64,000 nt of DNA from Pseudorhodoferax sp. Leaf274 (GCF_001422445.1 NZ_LMNA01000005.1:1-64000); one strand, 5' to 3'. Counted from the stretch's first letter, positions 1-7,860 are shown. Translations and numbers: made by a program. The notes: a model not told the origin generated them from the sequence alone.

Positions 1-43
1 TTATTGTAATGCAGAAAACTGAGATTGCAAGGAATTTTTTGTG

Positions 44-406
44 ATGCAGTTAAATAACATTGGCACCATGACCAACCAAACAGAACAAGGCGCGGCCGAG
101 GCCGCCCGACCTGGCTTTGAAGCCTGGGCCTCTAGCCAGAATTGGGTCATCGACCGCGACAGCTTTGGAGACTACGTGTACGGGTCCGTCTGCGATGGCT
201 GGGAGGCCTATCGCGCCGGGTTGGCGGATGCCAGGCGGCAGGCTTCTACCCCCGAGGGCTACGGGTCGGTCGCGACACACGCGCCCTGCAAGGGCATGGC
301 CTGCGGCATCACCCGCACCGACCAAGAGCACTCCCTGGAGTGCCAGGCAGAGCACACCGCAGCCATCGCTGGCGGCCGATTCGTGAAGGAGCAAAGCAAT
401 GGATGA
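44..406 (+). CDS. phage-type hypothetical protein
   Basis: Small soluble protein of about 120 residues with no recognised catalytic motif. An alanine-rich start leads into a segment with FEAWASSQNW and VYGSVCDGWEAYRAG, a composition typical of accessory proteins from prophage early regions. Upstream, CAAGGA at 28-33 is suitably placed for the ATG at 44; a GTG directly before it and an in-frame ATG at 68 are alternatives. Its stop overlaps the start of the next reading frame by 8 bases, so the two were once translationally coupled. It is the first of a run of overlapping same-strand genes. Function unknown; confidence rests on open frame, ribosome site and gene packing. Confidence 0.6.
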   Translation: MQLNNIGTMTNQTEQGAAEAARPGFEAWASSQNWVIDRDSFGDYVYGSVCDGWEAYRAGLADARRQASTPEGYGSVATHAPCKGMACGITRTDQEHSLECQAEHTAAIAGGRFVKEQSNG

Positions 407-659
407 GCGCACCGTGTACGCCGTCTACACAAACACCGACCTGACCGAAGGCCGCGGCCGGCAGTACGTCACCCACTACTGCGAGACCGAAGCCACGGCG
501 CGGCGCGTCGGTTCCAGGGGCTACGTGATGGGCTCGGACTGACCGATCCAGCCCGTCCAGCTGTTTAAGCACGGCAGCAGCTGGTACGGCCCGGTGTCCG
601 TCGTCCCGCCGACCGACGCCGACCTCGCTCTCATCGAGAAGGGCGCCCGCAATGGCTGA
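399..659 (+). pseudogene. phage-type hypothetical, in-frame TGA
   Basis: An ATG at 399 opens a frame (MDERTVYAVYTNTDLTEG...) that meets TGA at 540-542 after 47 codons. The same frame then continues without another stop for 38 codons (PIQPVQLFKHGSSWYG... to TGA at 657-659) and reaches exactly the start of the next gene, which overlaps it. The second half keeps coding character and the operon spacing is preserved. This looks like one nonsense change of a Cys or Trp codon in a single 86-residue gene. A truncated but functional 47-residue product, or readthrough, cannot be excluded. No function recognised. Confidence 0.6.
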
Positions 660-684
660 TCGGCCGCCACCCCAGGAGATTCCC

Positions 685-1281
685 ATGCAACCCCGTGACG
701 CCCTGTCCGCAATCGTCGCCGCATTCGACCGCGGCCTGTTCGCCGCTCGCTTGGATAGTGGCCTCAAGCTGGTCGATGACGCCCGAACAGCACTCGCATC
801 TGCGCCAGCGGCCCCCGACGCACACGAGGTCTGGGTGGCGGCTCAGCTGGTCCCCGGCGAAGGAATCGAAGACGGCGTGGCGCGCATCGAGGCTTTGCTC
901 GGCGCTGCAGCGGCGCCTGCGGCCGAGCCGGTGCCGCCTCCGGGCAAGGTGCTGGTGCCGATGCACATGACAGCCGAGATGCGGCGCGTGTTCCATCAGG
1001 ACGATGGCTGCACCTGGGCTGACCTGCTGGCGGCAGCCGACGCCGTAACCGAGGATGAGTTCTACGAGGTCGAGCGCCTGGACCACGATCCGGTGGATTC
1101 CAATGTGCAGGCACAGGTGGTGGCACCGGACGCGGCTCGGCTGGACTGGCTTCTGCGGCACTTGCCCGGCGATGCGCTGCGCTATTGCGTAGGCGAGCTG
1201 TCCGACACGGCGGATGAAGCAGAGTTTCGAGCTGCCATCGACGCGGCCCGCAGCTCCAAGGCCCATGGAGGCGCGGCATGA
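685..1281 (+). CDS. phage-type hypothetical protein
   Basis: Predicted protein of 198 residues. I chose the ATG at 685 because AGGAG lies about eight bases upstream; an in-frame ATG at 652 overlaps the preceding frame and would add 11 residues. The protein has an acidic, alanine-rich middle with a short proline stretch and a C-terminal part (ARLDWLLRHLPGDALRYCVG, then an Asp/Ala-rich helix) resembling hypothetical proteins of phage accessory regions. Its TGA overlaps the next ATG in an ATGA arrangement, indicating translational coupling. No enzyme motif or membrane segment is visible. Function unknown. Confidence 0.6.
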   Translation: MQPRDALSAIVAAFDRGLFAARLDSGLKLVDDARTALASAPAAPDAHEVWVAAQLVPGEGIEDGVARIEALLGAAAAPAAEPVPPPGKVLVPMHMTAEMRRVFHQDDGCTWADLLAAADAVTEDEFYEVERLDHDPVDSNVQAQVVAPDAARLDWLLRHLPGDALRYCVGELSDTADEAEFRAAIDAARSSKAHGGAA

Positions 1282-1637
1282 CCCTCTGCGAACTCCAAGG
1301 TGTTGAGCTGGACGCAGCAGTGGCCAAGGCGCTGGGCGTGGAGCCCGGTGCCGCCTACAGCTCCGACTGGAGCCACGGCGGCCCGCTCATCGAGCGCTTC
1401 CAGATCCACCTGTCCGGCCCCGAGTCCAGCGTGCACCGCAACGGCGGCCCGAAGGCCGGCTGGGGCCAGCGTGGAACCTGGGCCGCCACCAGTTGGAAGC
1501 TGCGCGGCGCGGATGGCCGGCGCGGCATGGGTTACCACGACACCGGTCCGCTTGTGGCGGCCATGCGTCTGATCGTCGCCCTCAACGGCGGCCAGGCTGA
1601 ATTTCTACCCCCAGAGCAGGCGGGCCCCAAGCCATGA
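1278..1637 (+). CDS. DUF2591 / NinX-like phage protein
   Basis: A 119-residue protein with the layout of the DUF2591 family, which includes phage NinX: an N-terminal ELQGVELDAAVAKALG segment, then a central SSDWSHGGPLIER motif, and a C-terminal TGPLVAAMRLIVAL segment. The family is found in phage nin-like and other early regions; its biochemical role is not established. The start overlaps the stop of the preceding gene (ATGA) and its own stop overlaps the next start in the same way, so it sits inside a coupled block. Family call is by eye from these conserved blocks. Confidence 0.65.
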   Translation: MTLCELQGVELDAAVAKALGVEPGAAYSSDWSHGGPLIERFQIHLSGPESSVHRNGGPKAGWGQRGTWAATSWKLRGADGRRGMGYHDTGPLVAAMRLIVALNGGQAEFLPPEQAGPKP

Positions 1638-1735
1638 CCAAAAAGACGATCACCATCGAAGTCGCCGAAGACGCGATCAAGGAGAACTGGCCCGAGTACC
1701 GGACGGTCTGGCCCCATGGAAAGGAAGGGGCGTGA
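1634..1735 (+). CDS. very small phage-type ORF (33 aa)
   Basis: A 33-residue frame that starts in an ATGA overlap with the DUF2591 gene and ends in a TGATG overlap with the next gene. The peptide is charged (MTKKTITIEVAEDAIKENW...) with no known domain. Its only support is perfect packing between two coupled genes. It may be a real micro-protein or a translational bridge. Confidence 0.4.
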   Translation: MTKKTITIEVAEDAIKENWPEYRTVWPHGKEGA

Positions 1736-1941
1736 TGCTGAAGGTCGAACATGACGAATCATCACCGGGGGAGCCTCGGGAGCGCTGCTGCATGTGCCGA
1801 AGCCCAACCCCGTTCTGGCACCGCTCGGATGTTGCTTTATGCCAGTCGTGCGCCCGCACGACGAAGCTGGCGCAGCTGCCGACGAAACAGGAGTGGATCA
1901 AGAAGGAGCAGCAACTGTTCGAGCGGAGGGCCCATGCCTGA
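1735..1941 (+). CDS. small CxxC zinc-ribbon-like phage protein
   Basis: A 68-residue protein with two Cys pairs, CCMC near residue 22 and CQSC near residue 40, arranged like a small zinc ribbon. A lysine- and glutamate-rich helix follows. Zinc binding is inferred from the cysteines only. The ATG at 1735 shares its A with the upstream stop; the GTG at 1732 is a less likely start. The gene overlaps the following one by 8 bases. Such proteins are common among unassigned phage early genes, and no specific role can be given. Confidence 0.5.
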   Translation: MLKVEHDESSPGEPRERCCMCRSPTPFWHRSDVALCQSCARTTKLAQLPTKQEWIKKEQQLFERRAHA

Positions 1942-2278
1942 CCAGACCCCCAGCATGCCGCCCCTGCCTGAGGCGTTCGGCTTTCACAGCGGCTTCGCAT
2001 GGATGTCCGCCCATGGCAGCGAATGCCATATCGCGCTCAAGCGCCAGGCAGAGCCCGGCTACGAGAAGCCCCTGTACACCGCCGAGCAAGCCCAGGCCGT
2101 GGCAGATGAGCGGGTGCGGGAGGCGCTGGAGCGCGGCTTCGAAGCCGGCTGGCGGATCGTCGCCAGAGACTGGGCCATGCGCGATGACCTGATTTCGGAC
2201 ATCGGGTCGCCGGCCTACATCGCAGATCGGGACCGCGCTCTGGAGATTCCCATCATCTCCCTCGCCGGGCCGAAATAG
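1934..2278 (+). CDS. phage-type hypothetical protein
   Basis: Predicted 114-residue protein, last gene of the coupled block before a strong terminator. The ATG at 1934 follows GGAGGG at 1925-1930. The product has a proline-rich start, a FHSGFAWMSAHGSE segment and a helical part rich in Ala, Glu and Arg (TAEQAQAVADERVREALERGFEAGW) that is often seen in phage hypothetical proteins. No catalytic motif, signal peptide or membrane span is visible. Function unknown. Confidence 0.55.
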   Translation: MPDQTPSMPPLPEAFGFHSGFAWMSAHGSECHIALKRQAEPGYEKPLYTAEQAQAVADERVREALERGFEAGWRIVARDWAMRDDLISDIGSPAYIADRDRALEIPIISLAGPK

Positions 2279-2300
2279 CCCAGACCAACCAACACACCCG

Positions 2301-2324
2301 AGCCCGCCCCGTGCGGGCTTTTTT
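2301..2324 (+). terminator. rho-independent terminator
   Basis: AGCCCGC at 2301-2307 pairs perfectly with GCGGGCT at 2313-2319 across a five-base loop and runs straight into six Ts. It closes the overlapping block of small phage-type genes. The last bases are close to the ribosome site of the following gene. Confidence 0.85.
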
Positions 2325-2337
2325 AATGGAGGAAGTG

Positions 2338-2535
2338 ATGAACCTGCTGACCATTGACGACATCACCGAGATGACCAAGCTCAGCCGCTACCACGTGCGG
2401 GATGTAGTGGTGAAATCGCCAGGTTTTCCGCCACCGGCTCCAGGCACCGGCCCGCGGAAACCTCGGTGGCCCGAGCATGCTGTGAGGAAATTTTTCTCCG
2501 GCAAGCCCGCACAAAAGGCGAACAGCGCCTCGTAA
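2338..2535 (+). CDS. AlpA/excisionase-like small DNA-binding protein
   Basis: A 65-residue basic protein that starts after AATGGAGGAAGTG, an excellent ribosome site. The N-terminal half (LLTIDDITEMTKLSRYHVRDVVV) has the shape of a MerR/AlpA-type winged helix: a first helix of the TIDDITEMTKLS type followed by a recognition helix. The C-terminal tail is lysine-rich. Small proteins of this type act as excisionases or as activators of integrase genes and normally lie beside the integrase and attachment site. Here no integrase follows; the next 250 bases are non-coding. I infer an orphan excisionase-like gene of a decayed element. Confidence 0.55.
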   Translation: MNLLTIDDITEMTKLSRYHVRDVVVKSPGFPPPAPGTGPRKPRWPEHAVRKFFSGKPAQKANSAS

Positions 2536-2783
2536 CCCGCATGGATGCTTGGTTTGCGTTCCGGCCCCGGGCACCATCGCTTCAGTTCAAAGCGATTCAC
2601 CACGCTCCAAAGTCCTTTTAAATCAGGGACTTACAAGATAAATGACGGTTCAAGCGGCTCCAAGCCGCTTCACCAGATCCCATGTTTGCGTGTCCCCCAA
2701 GGTGTACCCAGAATGAAGTTTTCGACAACTTCAGCCTCCGGGGGACAGCCCTCCACCGCCGCGAAGCCGACACGCGCGTCGAC
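2536..2783. other. non-coding junction with two hairpins
   Basis: No gene is visible here. Two perfect inverted repeats occur: AAGCGGCT / AGCCGCTT at 2652-2670 with a 3-base loop, and TGAAGTT / AACTTCA at 2714-2733. Neither is followed by a T run, so neither looks like a terminator. Base composition shifts here from the phage-like genes to the catabolic region. Because an excisionase-like gene without integrase ends at 2535, this may hold a former attachment site, but no direct-repeat partner was found in the window. Confidence 0.35.
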
Positions 2784-3698
2784 TCAGAAGCTTGCACTGC
2801 GCACCAGCGAGAGCACTGCGTCGGCGAAGGCCGCCGGATCTTCTTGCGGCAGGTTGTGGCCCACCCCAGCGATCACCCTGTGATCGTGTGGGCCCGTGAA
2901 ATGTGGGCCATGGTTGGCGCTGTTCGGCTGGCCCATCACACCATCTTCTGCGCCATCGAGCGTGATCGAAGCCACTGTCACGGGCGGACGTTGCGCCAGC
3001 CGCGACTGCAGTCGCGCATACGCTGGGTCGCCATCGACGAGCGCGAAACGATGGCGGTACGAGTGGATCACCACCTCGACAAAATCAGGGTTGTCGAACG
3101 CGGCCGCGCTGCGCGCGTAGGTCGCGTCATCGAACGCCCAGGTTGGCGACCACAGCCGCCACAACAGCTTGCAGAGTGCATGTCGATTCTGGGCCAGTCC
3201 GGTCCGACCCCGTTCGCCATGGAAATAGTACTGGTACCACCAGCGGTGCTCCATCTCCGGCGTGGCCGGTTGCTGCGCGATCGTGAGGTCCTGGATCTTG
3301 TAGCCGTTCATCGACAGCAACCCCGCGCAACGCTCAGGCCACAACACCGCAGCCACGCACGCCGCCGTGCCGCCCCAGTCGTAGCCTGCGAGGACGGCAC
3401 GCTTGATTGCAAGGGCGTCCAGCAGCGCCAGCAAATCCGCGCCCAGGGCCGCCTGTTCGCCTGAACGCGGCGTTTGAGCGTCTACGAATCGCGTGGGCCC
3501 AAAGCCGCGCAGGTACGGAACGATGACGCGGCAACCTTTCCCGGCAAGGATCGGCGCGACCTCGGCGTAGGCCTGCACGTCGTACGGAAAGCCATGCATC
3601 AACAACACCGGGGGGCCATTGGTCGGGCCGCTTTGGTGCAATGCGATCTGGAGCACGCCAGCGCGGATGTGATGAAGGGGGCCGAGGGTGCTGGCCAT
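2784..3698 (-). CDS. alpha/beta hydrolase (epoxide hydrolase/dehalogenase-like)
   Basis: A 304-residue alpha/beta-hydrolase. Visible motifs are the oxyanion-hole HGFPYD, the nucleophile elbow GYDWGGTAA, where the nucleophile is Asp as in epoxide hydrolases and haloalkane dehalogenases, and a C-terminal GVGHNLPQEDP carrying the catalytic His. The WWYQYYF block belongs to the cap domain. I chose the ATG at 3698 because GGAAGA lies seven bases upstream; an in-frame ATG at 3713 has no ribosome site. It lies downstream of a Bug-type binding protein, SDR and enolase-family gene on the same strand, but a 128-base gap separates it. Substrate unknown. Confidence 0.8.
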   Translation of the reverse strand: MASTLGPLHHIRAGVLQIALHQSGPTNGPPVLLMHGFPYDVQAYAEVAPILAGKGCRVIVPYLRGFGPTRFVDAQTPRSGEQAALGADLLALLDALAIKRAVLAGYDWGGTAACVAAVLWPERCAGLLSMNGYKIQDLTIAQQPATPEMEHRWWYQYYFHGERGRTGLAQNRHALCKLLWRLWSPTWAFDDATYARSAAAFDNPDFVEVVIHSYRHRFALVDGDPAYARLQSRLAQRPPVTVASITLDGAEDGVMGQPNSANHGPHFTGPHDHRVIAGVGHNLPQEDPAAFADAVLSLVRSASF

Positions 3699-3826
3699 GG
3701 GCAAGTCTTCCATCAGTTTGTGCGCATGAACGCATTGTGCTCGTGGCGCCAGATCGTTCGACCTTCCAGACCGAAGCCGGCAAGGGTGCTGTTGAAGATC
3801 TCGATCCGCTGGTCGATGATCCAGGA

Positions 3827-4795
3827 CTACTTCTTCAGATCCACGCTGGCGAGCAGGCCCTTGAAGTAGTCCGACTGGCTGTTCATGAAGCCCAGAAAAG
3901 CCTCGCCGTCCAGGTAGGCCGGTTGCAGGTTGGCGCGCTGCAGCGCCTCCTTGAACGCCGGATCCTCGCCGATCTTGCGGCTGGCATCGCGCAGGTACCT
4001 CACCACCTCGGGCGGCGTCTTCAGTGGCGCACCGAGGCCGCGCCAAGTGCCGAACACCAGGTCGACGCCCTTCTCCTTGAAGGTGGCGACCTGGTCGTAC
4101 GGCGCAGGAGAGCGGCGTTCGCCCATCGACACCAGCACGCGCACGTTGCCTGCCGCCACATGCGAGCCGATCTCCGCCGGGCTGACCGCGATGGCATCCA
4201 CATGCCCACCAACCAGCGCCAGCACGCTGGGCGCCGCGCCCTGGAACGGAACATGGTTGAAGCGCACGTGGGTCTTCTGCTCGACGGCGGCGGCCGCCAG
4301 ATGCCAGATCGTGCCGGTGCCGGCATTGCCCATGGACACGGCGCCGGGGTCCTTGCGCGCCGCGGCCAGCAGGTCGTCGATCGTCTTGTGCGGCGAGTCG
4401 GTACGCACGGCGATCAGGCCGGGGTCGCCGTTCAGCCGCGCGATCGGGATGAAGTCGGCCGTGGTCGTCTTCGTCATGTTCAGGTGCGGAATGATGGCCA
4501 GCTCGGAGATGATCACGCCGATCTTGTAGCCGTCCGGCGCGGCACGCGCGACCTCGGTCATGCCGATGCCACCGCCCGCACCAGGCTTGTTGCTGACCAC
4601 GATGGGCTGCGGCACGAGCTTCTTCGCGGCCTCGGCGAAGAGCCGCGCCATGACGTCGGTACCGCCGCCCGCGGAGGACGGCACCACGATCTCGATCGGT
4701 CGGACCGGGTAGTCGGCAGCCTGCACGGCCAGGGGGGCAAGCAGGCCGGCGGCGAAGGCCGCTGCCAGCGTGCAGACAGTGTGTCGTTTGTTCAT
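3827..4795 (-). CDS. Bug-type (TTT family) periplasmic binding protein
   Basis: A 322-residue member of the Bug / tripartite tricarboxylate transporter receptor family. It has a Sec signal peptide (MNKRHTVCTLAAAFAAGLL...VQAA), then the family opening YPVRPIEIVVPSSAGGGTDVMAR, a GAGGGIG loop, and the late VLVSMGERRSPAPYDQVATFKEKG segment. These proteins bind carboxylates or aromatic acids in the periplasm and often act as orphan receptors. A clear ribosome site (GGAGA) precedes the ATG at 4795. It sits 23 bases after the SDR gene, so it is probably co-transcribed with the SDR and enolase. Downstream of its stop a short open stretch (3714-3826) resembles leftover coding sequence. Confidence 0.9.
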   Translation of the reverse strand: MNKRHTVCTLAAAFAAGLLAPLAVQAADYPVRPIEIVVPSSAGGGTDVMARLFAEAAKKLVPQPIVVSNKPGAGGGIGMTEVARAAPDGYKIGVIISELAIIPHLNMTKTTTADFIPIARLNGDPGLIAVRTDSPHKTIDDLLAAARKDPGAVSMGNAGTGTIWHLAAAAVEQKTHVRFNHVPFQGAAPSVLALVGGHVDAIAVSPAEIGSHVAAGNVRVLVSMGERRSPAPYDQVATFKEKGVDLVFGTWRGLGAPLKTPPEVVRYLRDASRKIGEDPAFKEALQRANLQPAYLDGEAFLGFMNSQSDYFKGLLASVDLKK

Positions 4796-4818
4796 CGAAG
4801 TCTCCTGAAAGTCGTCGG

Positions 4819-5586
4819 TCAAAGCACGGACACCATGCCGCCATCGACATAGATGATCTGGCCGCTCACGTAGTTGGACGCAGCGGATGCGAGGTAGACC
4901 GCCGTGCCGATCAACTCGTCCGGCCGGCCCCAGCGCCCTGCCGGCGTGCGGCCCTTGACCCAGGCGTCGAAGGTCGGGTTGTCGATCAGCGCCTGGTTCA
5001 TGTCGGTCAGCATGTAGCCCGGGCCGATGGCGTTGGCCTGGATGTTGTGCGCCGCCCATTCGGCCGTCATGGCGCGGGTCAGCATCTTGATGCCGCCCTT
5101 GGCCACCGTGTAGGGGGCCACGGTGGCGCGCGCCAGTTCGCTGGTCAGCGAGCCGATGTTGATGACCTTGCCGCGGCCGCGCGGGATCATGCGCCTGGCG
5201 GCTTCGCGCCCGACCACGAAAGCGCTCGTGAGGTTGGTCTCAATCACGCGTCGCCAGTCCTCGGTGGCGAGCTCCACCATCGGTTTGCGGAACTGCACGC
5301 CGGCGTTGTTGACCAGGATGTCGACCTCGATGCCAGCTGCGTCGAGCTGGGCGAACGCGGCGACCACGGCGGCCTCATCGCAGACGTCGAACGCAAGCGC
5401 CTGCACCGCGTGGCCCTTGGCGCGCAGGGCGGCCGCAGAGGCATCGAGGCGGGCGGCATCGACCCCGTTGAGCACCACGCCCGCGCCGGCATCGGCCAGG
5501 CCTTCGGCGATGGCAAAGCCCAGGCCTCGCGATGAGCCGGTGACCAACGCAGTCCTGCCGGCGAGACTGAAGAGTGGATGGGACAT
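4819..5586 (-). CDS. SDR oxidoreductase, gluconate 5-dehydrogenase-like
   Basis: A 255-residue classical short-chain dehydrogenase. It has the cofactor loop TGSSRGLG, the NNAG motif, the catalytic Ser in INIGSLTSE and the YTVAKGG active-site Tyr/Lys pair, and ends in GQIIYVDGGM. Its closest relatives by motif are gluconate 5-dehydrogenases and related sugar-acid oxidoreductases. The adjacent enolase-family dehydratase (13 bases upstream) supports a sugar-acid role: keto-acid reduction or hexonate oxidation. Exact substrate is inferred from context only. Confidence 0.8.
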   Translation of the reverse strand: MSHPLFSLAGRTALVTGSSRGLGFAIAEGLADAGAGVVLNGVDAARLDASAAALRAKGHAVQALAFDVCDEAAVVAAFAQLDAAGIEVDILVNNAGVQFRKPMVELATEDWRRVIETNLTSAFVVGREAARRMIPRGRGKVINIGSLTSELARATVAPYTVAKGGIKMLTRAMTAEWAAHNIQANAIGPGYMLTDMNQALIDNPTFDAWVKGRTPAGRWGRPDELIGTAVYLASAASNYVSGQIIYVDGGMVSVL

Positions 5587-5599
5587 GGAGCAGCTTCTT

Positions 5600-6847
5600 T
5601 CAGGGGGTTTGCAGCGTGCCATCCACCAGGCGGGTCTGGGTCCAGGTGGTGACGGTGTTCTCGCACGGGTACTTCGCAGCCTGGACCTCATCGAGGTCGA
5701 CGCCCAGGCCGGGCTTGTCGTTGGCGTAGACGTAGCCAGCGCGGAACTCCGGCAGGCCCGGGAACACGTCCAGCAGCGCGCCGCGCGGGCCCTTGAGGTT
5801 CTGGATCACGAAGTTGGGCGGCTCGATGCCCGACCATTCCTGCACGCCGAAGTTGCGTGCCGCCAGGTCGATGTGGATGTTCGCCGCGTGCGCGATCGGC
5901 GACATGTCGCCGGGGCCGTGCCAGGCCGTCCGCACGCCGAACTGCTCGGCGAAGAGCTGCAGCTTGCGGCCGGGCGTGATGCCGCCGATCTGGCTCAGGT
6001 GCACGCGGATGAAGTCGATCAGCTGTTCGGCGATCAGCGTCTTCCACTCGTAGGGGTTGTTGAACAGCTCGCCCTGCGCCAGCGGGATCCGCGTCTTGTC
6101 GCGCAGCTGGCGCAACCACCTGCCCTCTTCAAGCGGGATCGCATCCTCCAGGAAGAACAGGTCGAAGCGCTCCATGTCGCAGGCGAAGCGGATCGCGTCG
6201 ACCGGGCTCAGGCGCTCGTGCACGTCGTGGCACAGGGCGACGTCGAAGCCGACCTTGCTGCGGATGCCGTCGAACAGCTTGAGCGTGCCGCGCATGTAGC
6301 TGCGGCTGTCCAGGTAGACGCCGGGCGGAGCGCCGGCCGGTGCCGTGGCCGGTGCCGGGCCGAAGCCGCCACCGCCATAGCCGCCGCTCTGGCAACGAAT
6401 GTGCGTGATGCCCTGTTCCTGGTAGCGCTGGATGCTCTCGCACAGCTCGGCCAGGTCGCGTCCGTCGGCATGGCGGTAGATCGGCACGCCTTCGCGGACC
6501 TTGCCGCCGAACAGCTGGTAGACCGGCATGCCCGCCATCTTTCCCTTGATGTCCCACAGCGCCATGTCGATGCCCGAGATCGCGTTGTTCTCGACCGGGC
6601 CGTTGCGCCAGTAGGCGTTCTGGTGCATGAGCTGCCACAGCTCTTCGATGGCGTGCACATCGCGCCCGACCAACAGTGGCTTGAGGTACTGCTCGACCAG
6701 GCACTGCACGACCAGGTGCCGGTAGGCGAAGGTGGCGCATCCCAGGCCGTACAGGCCTGGCTGGTTGGTCTCGACCTTGACGACGACGAGGTTGATGCCC
6801 TCGGGCGCCGTCAGGATGACCTTCACATCGGAAATCAGGGTTGCCAT
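5600..6847 (-). CDS. enolase-superfamily mannonate/gluconate dehydratase-like
   Basis: A 415-residue protein of the mandelate racemase / enolase superfamily, closest to the D-mannonate dehydratase (ManD, formerly RspA) group. Visible family blocks are the N-terminal MHQNAYWRNGPVENNAISGIDMALWDIKGK, the metal-site region CHDVHERLSP, the FLEDAIPLEE acid, the QGELFNNPYEW block and the late AWHGPGDMSPIAHAANIHIDLA segment. Family members dehydrate D-mannonate and/or D-gluconate to 2-keto-3-deoxygluconate. It starts at 6847 facing the GntR regulator across a palindromic operator and is first in a run with the SDR and Bug genes. Substrate specificity cannot be fixed from sequence alone. Confidence 0.82.
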   Translation of the reverse strand: MATLISDVKVILTAPEGINLVVVKVETNQPGLYGLGCATFAYRHLVVQCLVEQYLKPLLVGRDVHAIEELWQLMHQNAYWRNGPVENNAISGIDMALWDIKGKMAGMPVYQLFGGKVREGVPIYRHADGRDLAELCESIQRYQEQGITHIRCQSGGYGGGGFGPAPATAPAGAPPGVYLDSRSYMRGTLKLFDGIRSKVGFDVALCHDVHERLSPVDAIRFACDMERFDLFFLEDAIPLEEGRWLRQLRDKTRIPLAQGELFNNPYEWKTLIAEQLIDFIRVHLSQIGGITPGRKLQLFAEQFGVRTAWHGPGDMSPIAHAANIHIDLAARNFGVQEWSGIEPPNFVIQNLKGPRGALLDVFPGLPEFRAGYVYANDKPGLGVDLDEVQAAKYPCENTVTTWTQTRLVDGTLQTP

Positions 6848-6894
6848 GGAAGCCTTGGGTTGCAGACACGGAGGCGATGCCGTGCGTCCGAACA

Positions 6895-6924
6895 AAGAAT
6901 ACTGTGATATTTCACAATATTCTT
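6895..6924. promoter_or_regulatory. 30-bp palindromic operator
   Basis: A near-perfect dyad with arms AAGAATAcTGTGA and its complement TTCACAATATTCTT; two of fifteen positions mismatch. It lies 48 bases upstream of the enolase-family gene and 121 bases upstream of the GntR start, so it can serve both divergent promoters. The TGTGA / TCACA half-sites are spaced by four bases, unlike the six of a CRP site. The neighbouring GntR protein is the obvious candidate ligand. Confidence 0.7.
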
Positions 6925-7044
6925 AAGTACTTACCCTGTGCCTGAACCGGTTCACCGGCAACCCGTCCTCAGTGGTGGATGGCGATCCTTCCGAGATATA
7001 TCGACGCAGAGTCCGCTATGCTTGACGGCTCCACCGAGGAAGCC

Positions 7045-7845
7045 ATGGCGAACCGATCCACTGCACGTCCGAAACTGGTGTCCGTCGACGAAGACGCGCC
7101 TGCACGCACGGGCAAGAGCGCATCCAACCTGGCGGGCCAGGCCTATGACCGCATCGAGGAGCTGCTGGTTTCGTGCACGCTCGCGCCTGGCCGCTTTCTG
7201 GCCATGCACGAGCTGCAGGCCATGGTTGGCTATGGGCGGACGCCAGTGCACCAGGCGCTGAGCCGCCTGGCTGCCGACACGCTCGTGCAGATCACGCCGC
7301 GCCATGGTTTCCGCATCGCGCCGATCGACCTGACGCGCGAACGGCTGCTGCTGCGCCTGCGCCGCGAGATGGAGCGCTTCGTGATCCGGCTCGCCACGGA
7401 GCGCTCCGGCGCATCCGAGCGCAACCGCATGCAGCACATCAAGCGCCAGCTCGTCGAGCATGGCGCGCGCATGACCGTGGAGCAGTTCAATGTCGTCGAC
7501 CGCCTGATCGACCAGCAGTTCCTGGCGGCCGCGCAAGAGCCATTCGTGGAAGGCACGCTGCGGCCGTTGCACACGATCTTTCGCCGCATCGGCTGGATCT
7601 ACCACATGCACAAGCCGGACGATGTGCAGCTGCAGGGAACCGTGGACGGACACATCGCGGTCATCGAGGCCGTGGCCAGCGGCCAGGTGGAGGCCGCGAT
7701 GGCAGCATCAGATCGCCTGATGGACTTTGTCGACAGCATGTTCGACGTGCTCGAGCGCGATGTGCCTCCGAGCAGGCTCGATTGCAGCCTCGACGCAGAC
7801 GACCGCATGCTGGAACTCACCAAGGCCATCGCGGGCCCGCGCTGA
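7045..7845 (+). CDS. GntR-family (FCD-type) regulator
   Basis: GntR-family transcription factor of about 266 residues. The N-terminal winged helix covers GQAYDRIEELLVSCTLAPGRFLAMHELQAMVGYGRTPVHQALSRLAAD..., followed by an all-helical FCD-type effector domain with the metal-ligand-like His in DGHIAVIEAVASGQVEAAMAA. The ATG at 7045 follows GAGGA; in-frame ATGs at 7018 and 6979 would add 9 or 22 residues. It faces the enolase/SDR/Bug run across the 6895-6924 palindrome, so I infer control of that operon with a sugar acid as effector. Confidence 0.82.
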   Translation: MANRSTARPKLVSVDEDAPARTGKSASNLAGQAYDRIEELLVSCTLAPGRFLAMHELQAMVGYGRTPVHQALSRLAADTLVQITPRHGFRIAPIDLTRERLLLRLRREMERFVIRLATERSGASERNRMQHIKRQLVEHGARMTVEQFNVVDRLIDQQFLAAAQEPFVEGTLRPLHTIFRRIGWIYHMHKPDDVQLQGTVDGHIAVIEAVASGQVEAAMAASDRLMDFVDSMFDVLERDVPPSRLDCSLDADDRMLELTKAIAGPR

Positions 7846-7860
7846 AGGCACGCGCCGCGC

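Noticed and set aside
2652-2670. Hairpin AAGCGGCT/AGCCGCTT as terminator of the hydrolase gene
   Set aside because: No T run follows on either strand.
6895-6924. CRP binding site
   Set aside because: TGTGA and TCACA are present but separated by four rather than six bases, and the symmetry extends much further, favouring the adjacent GntR protein.
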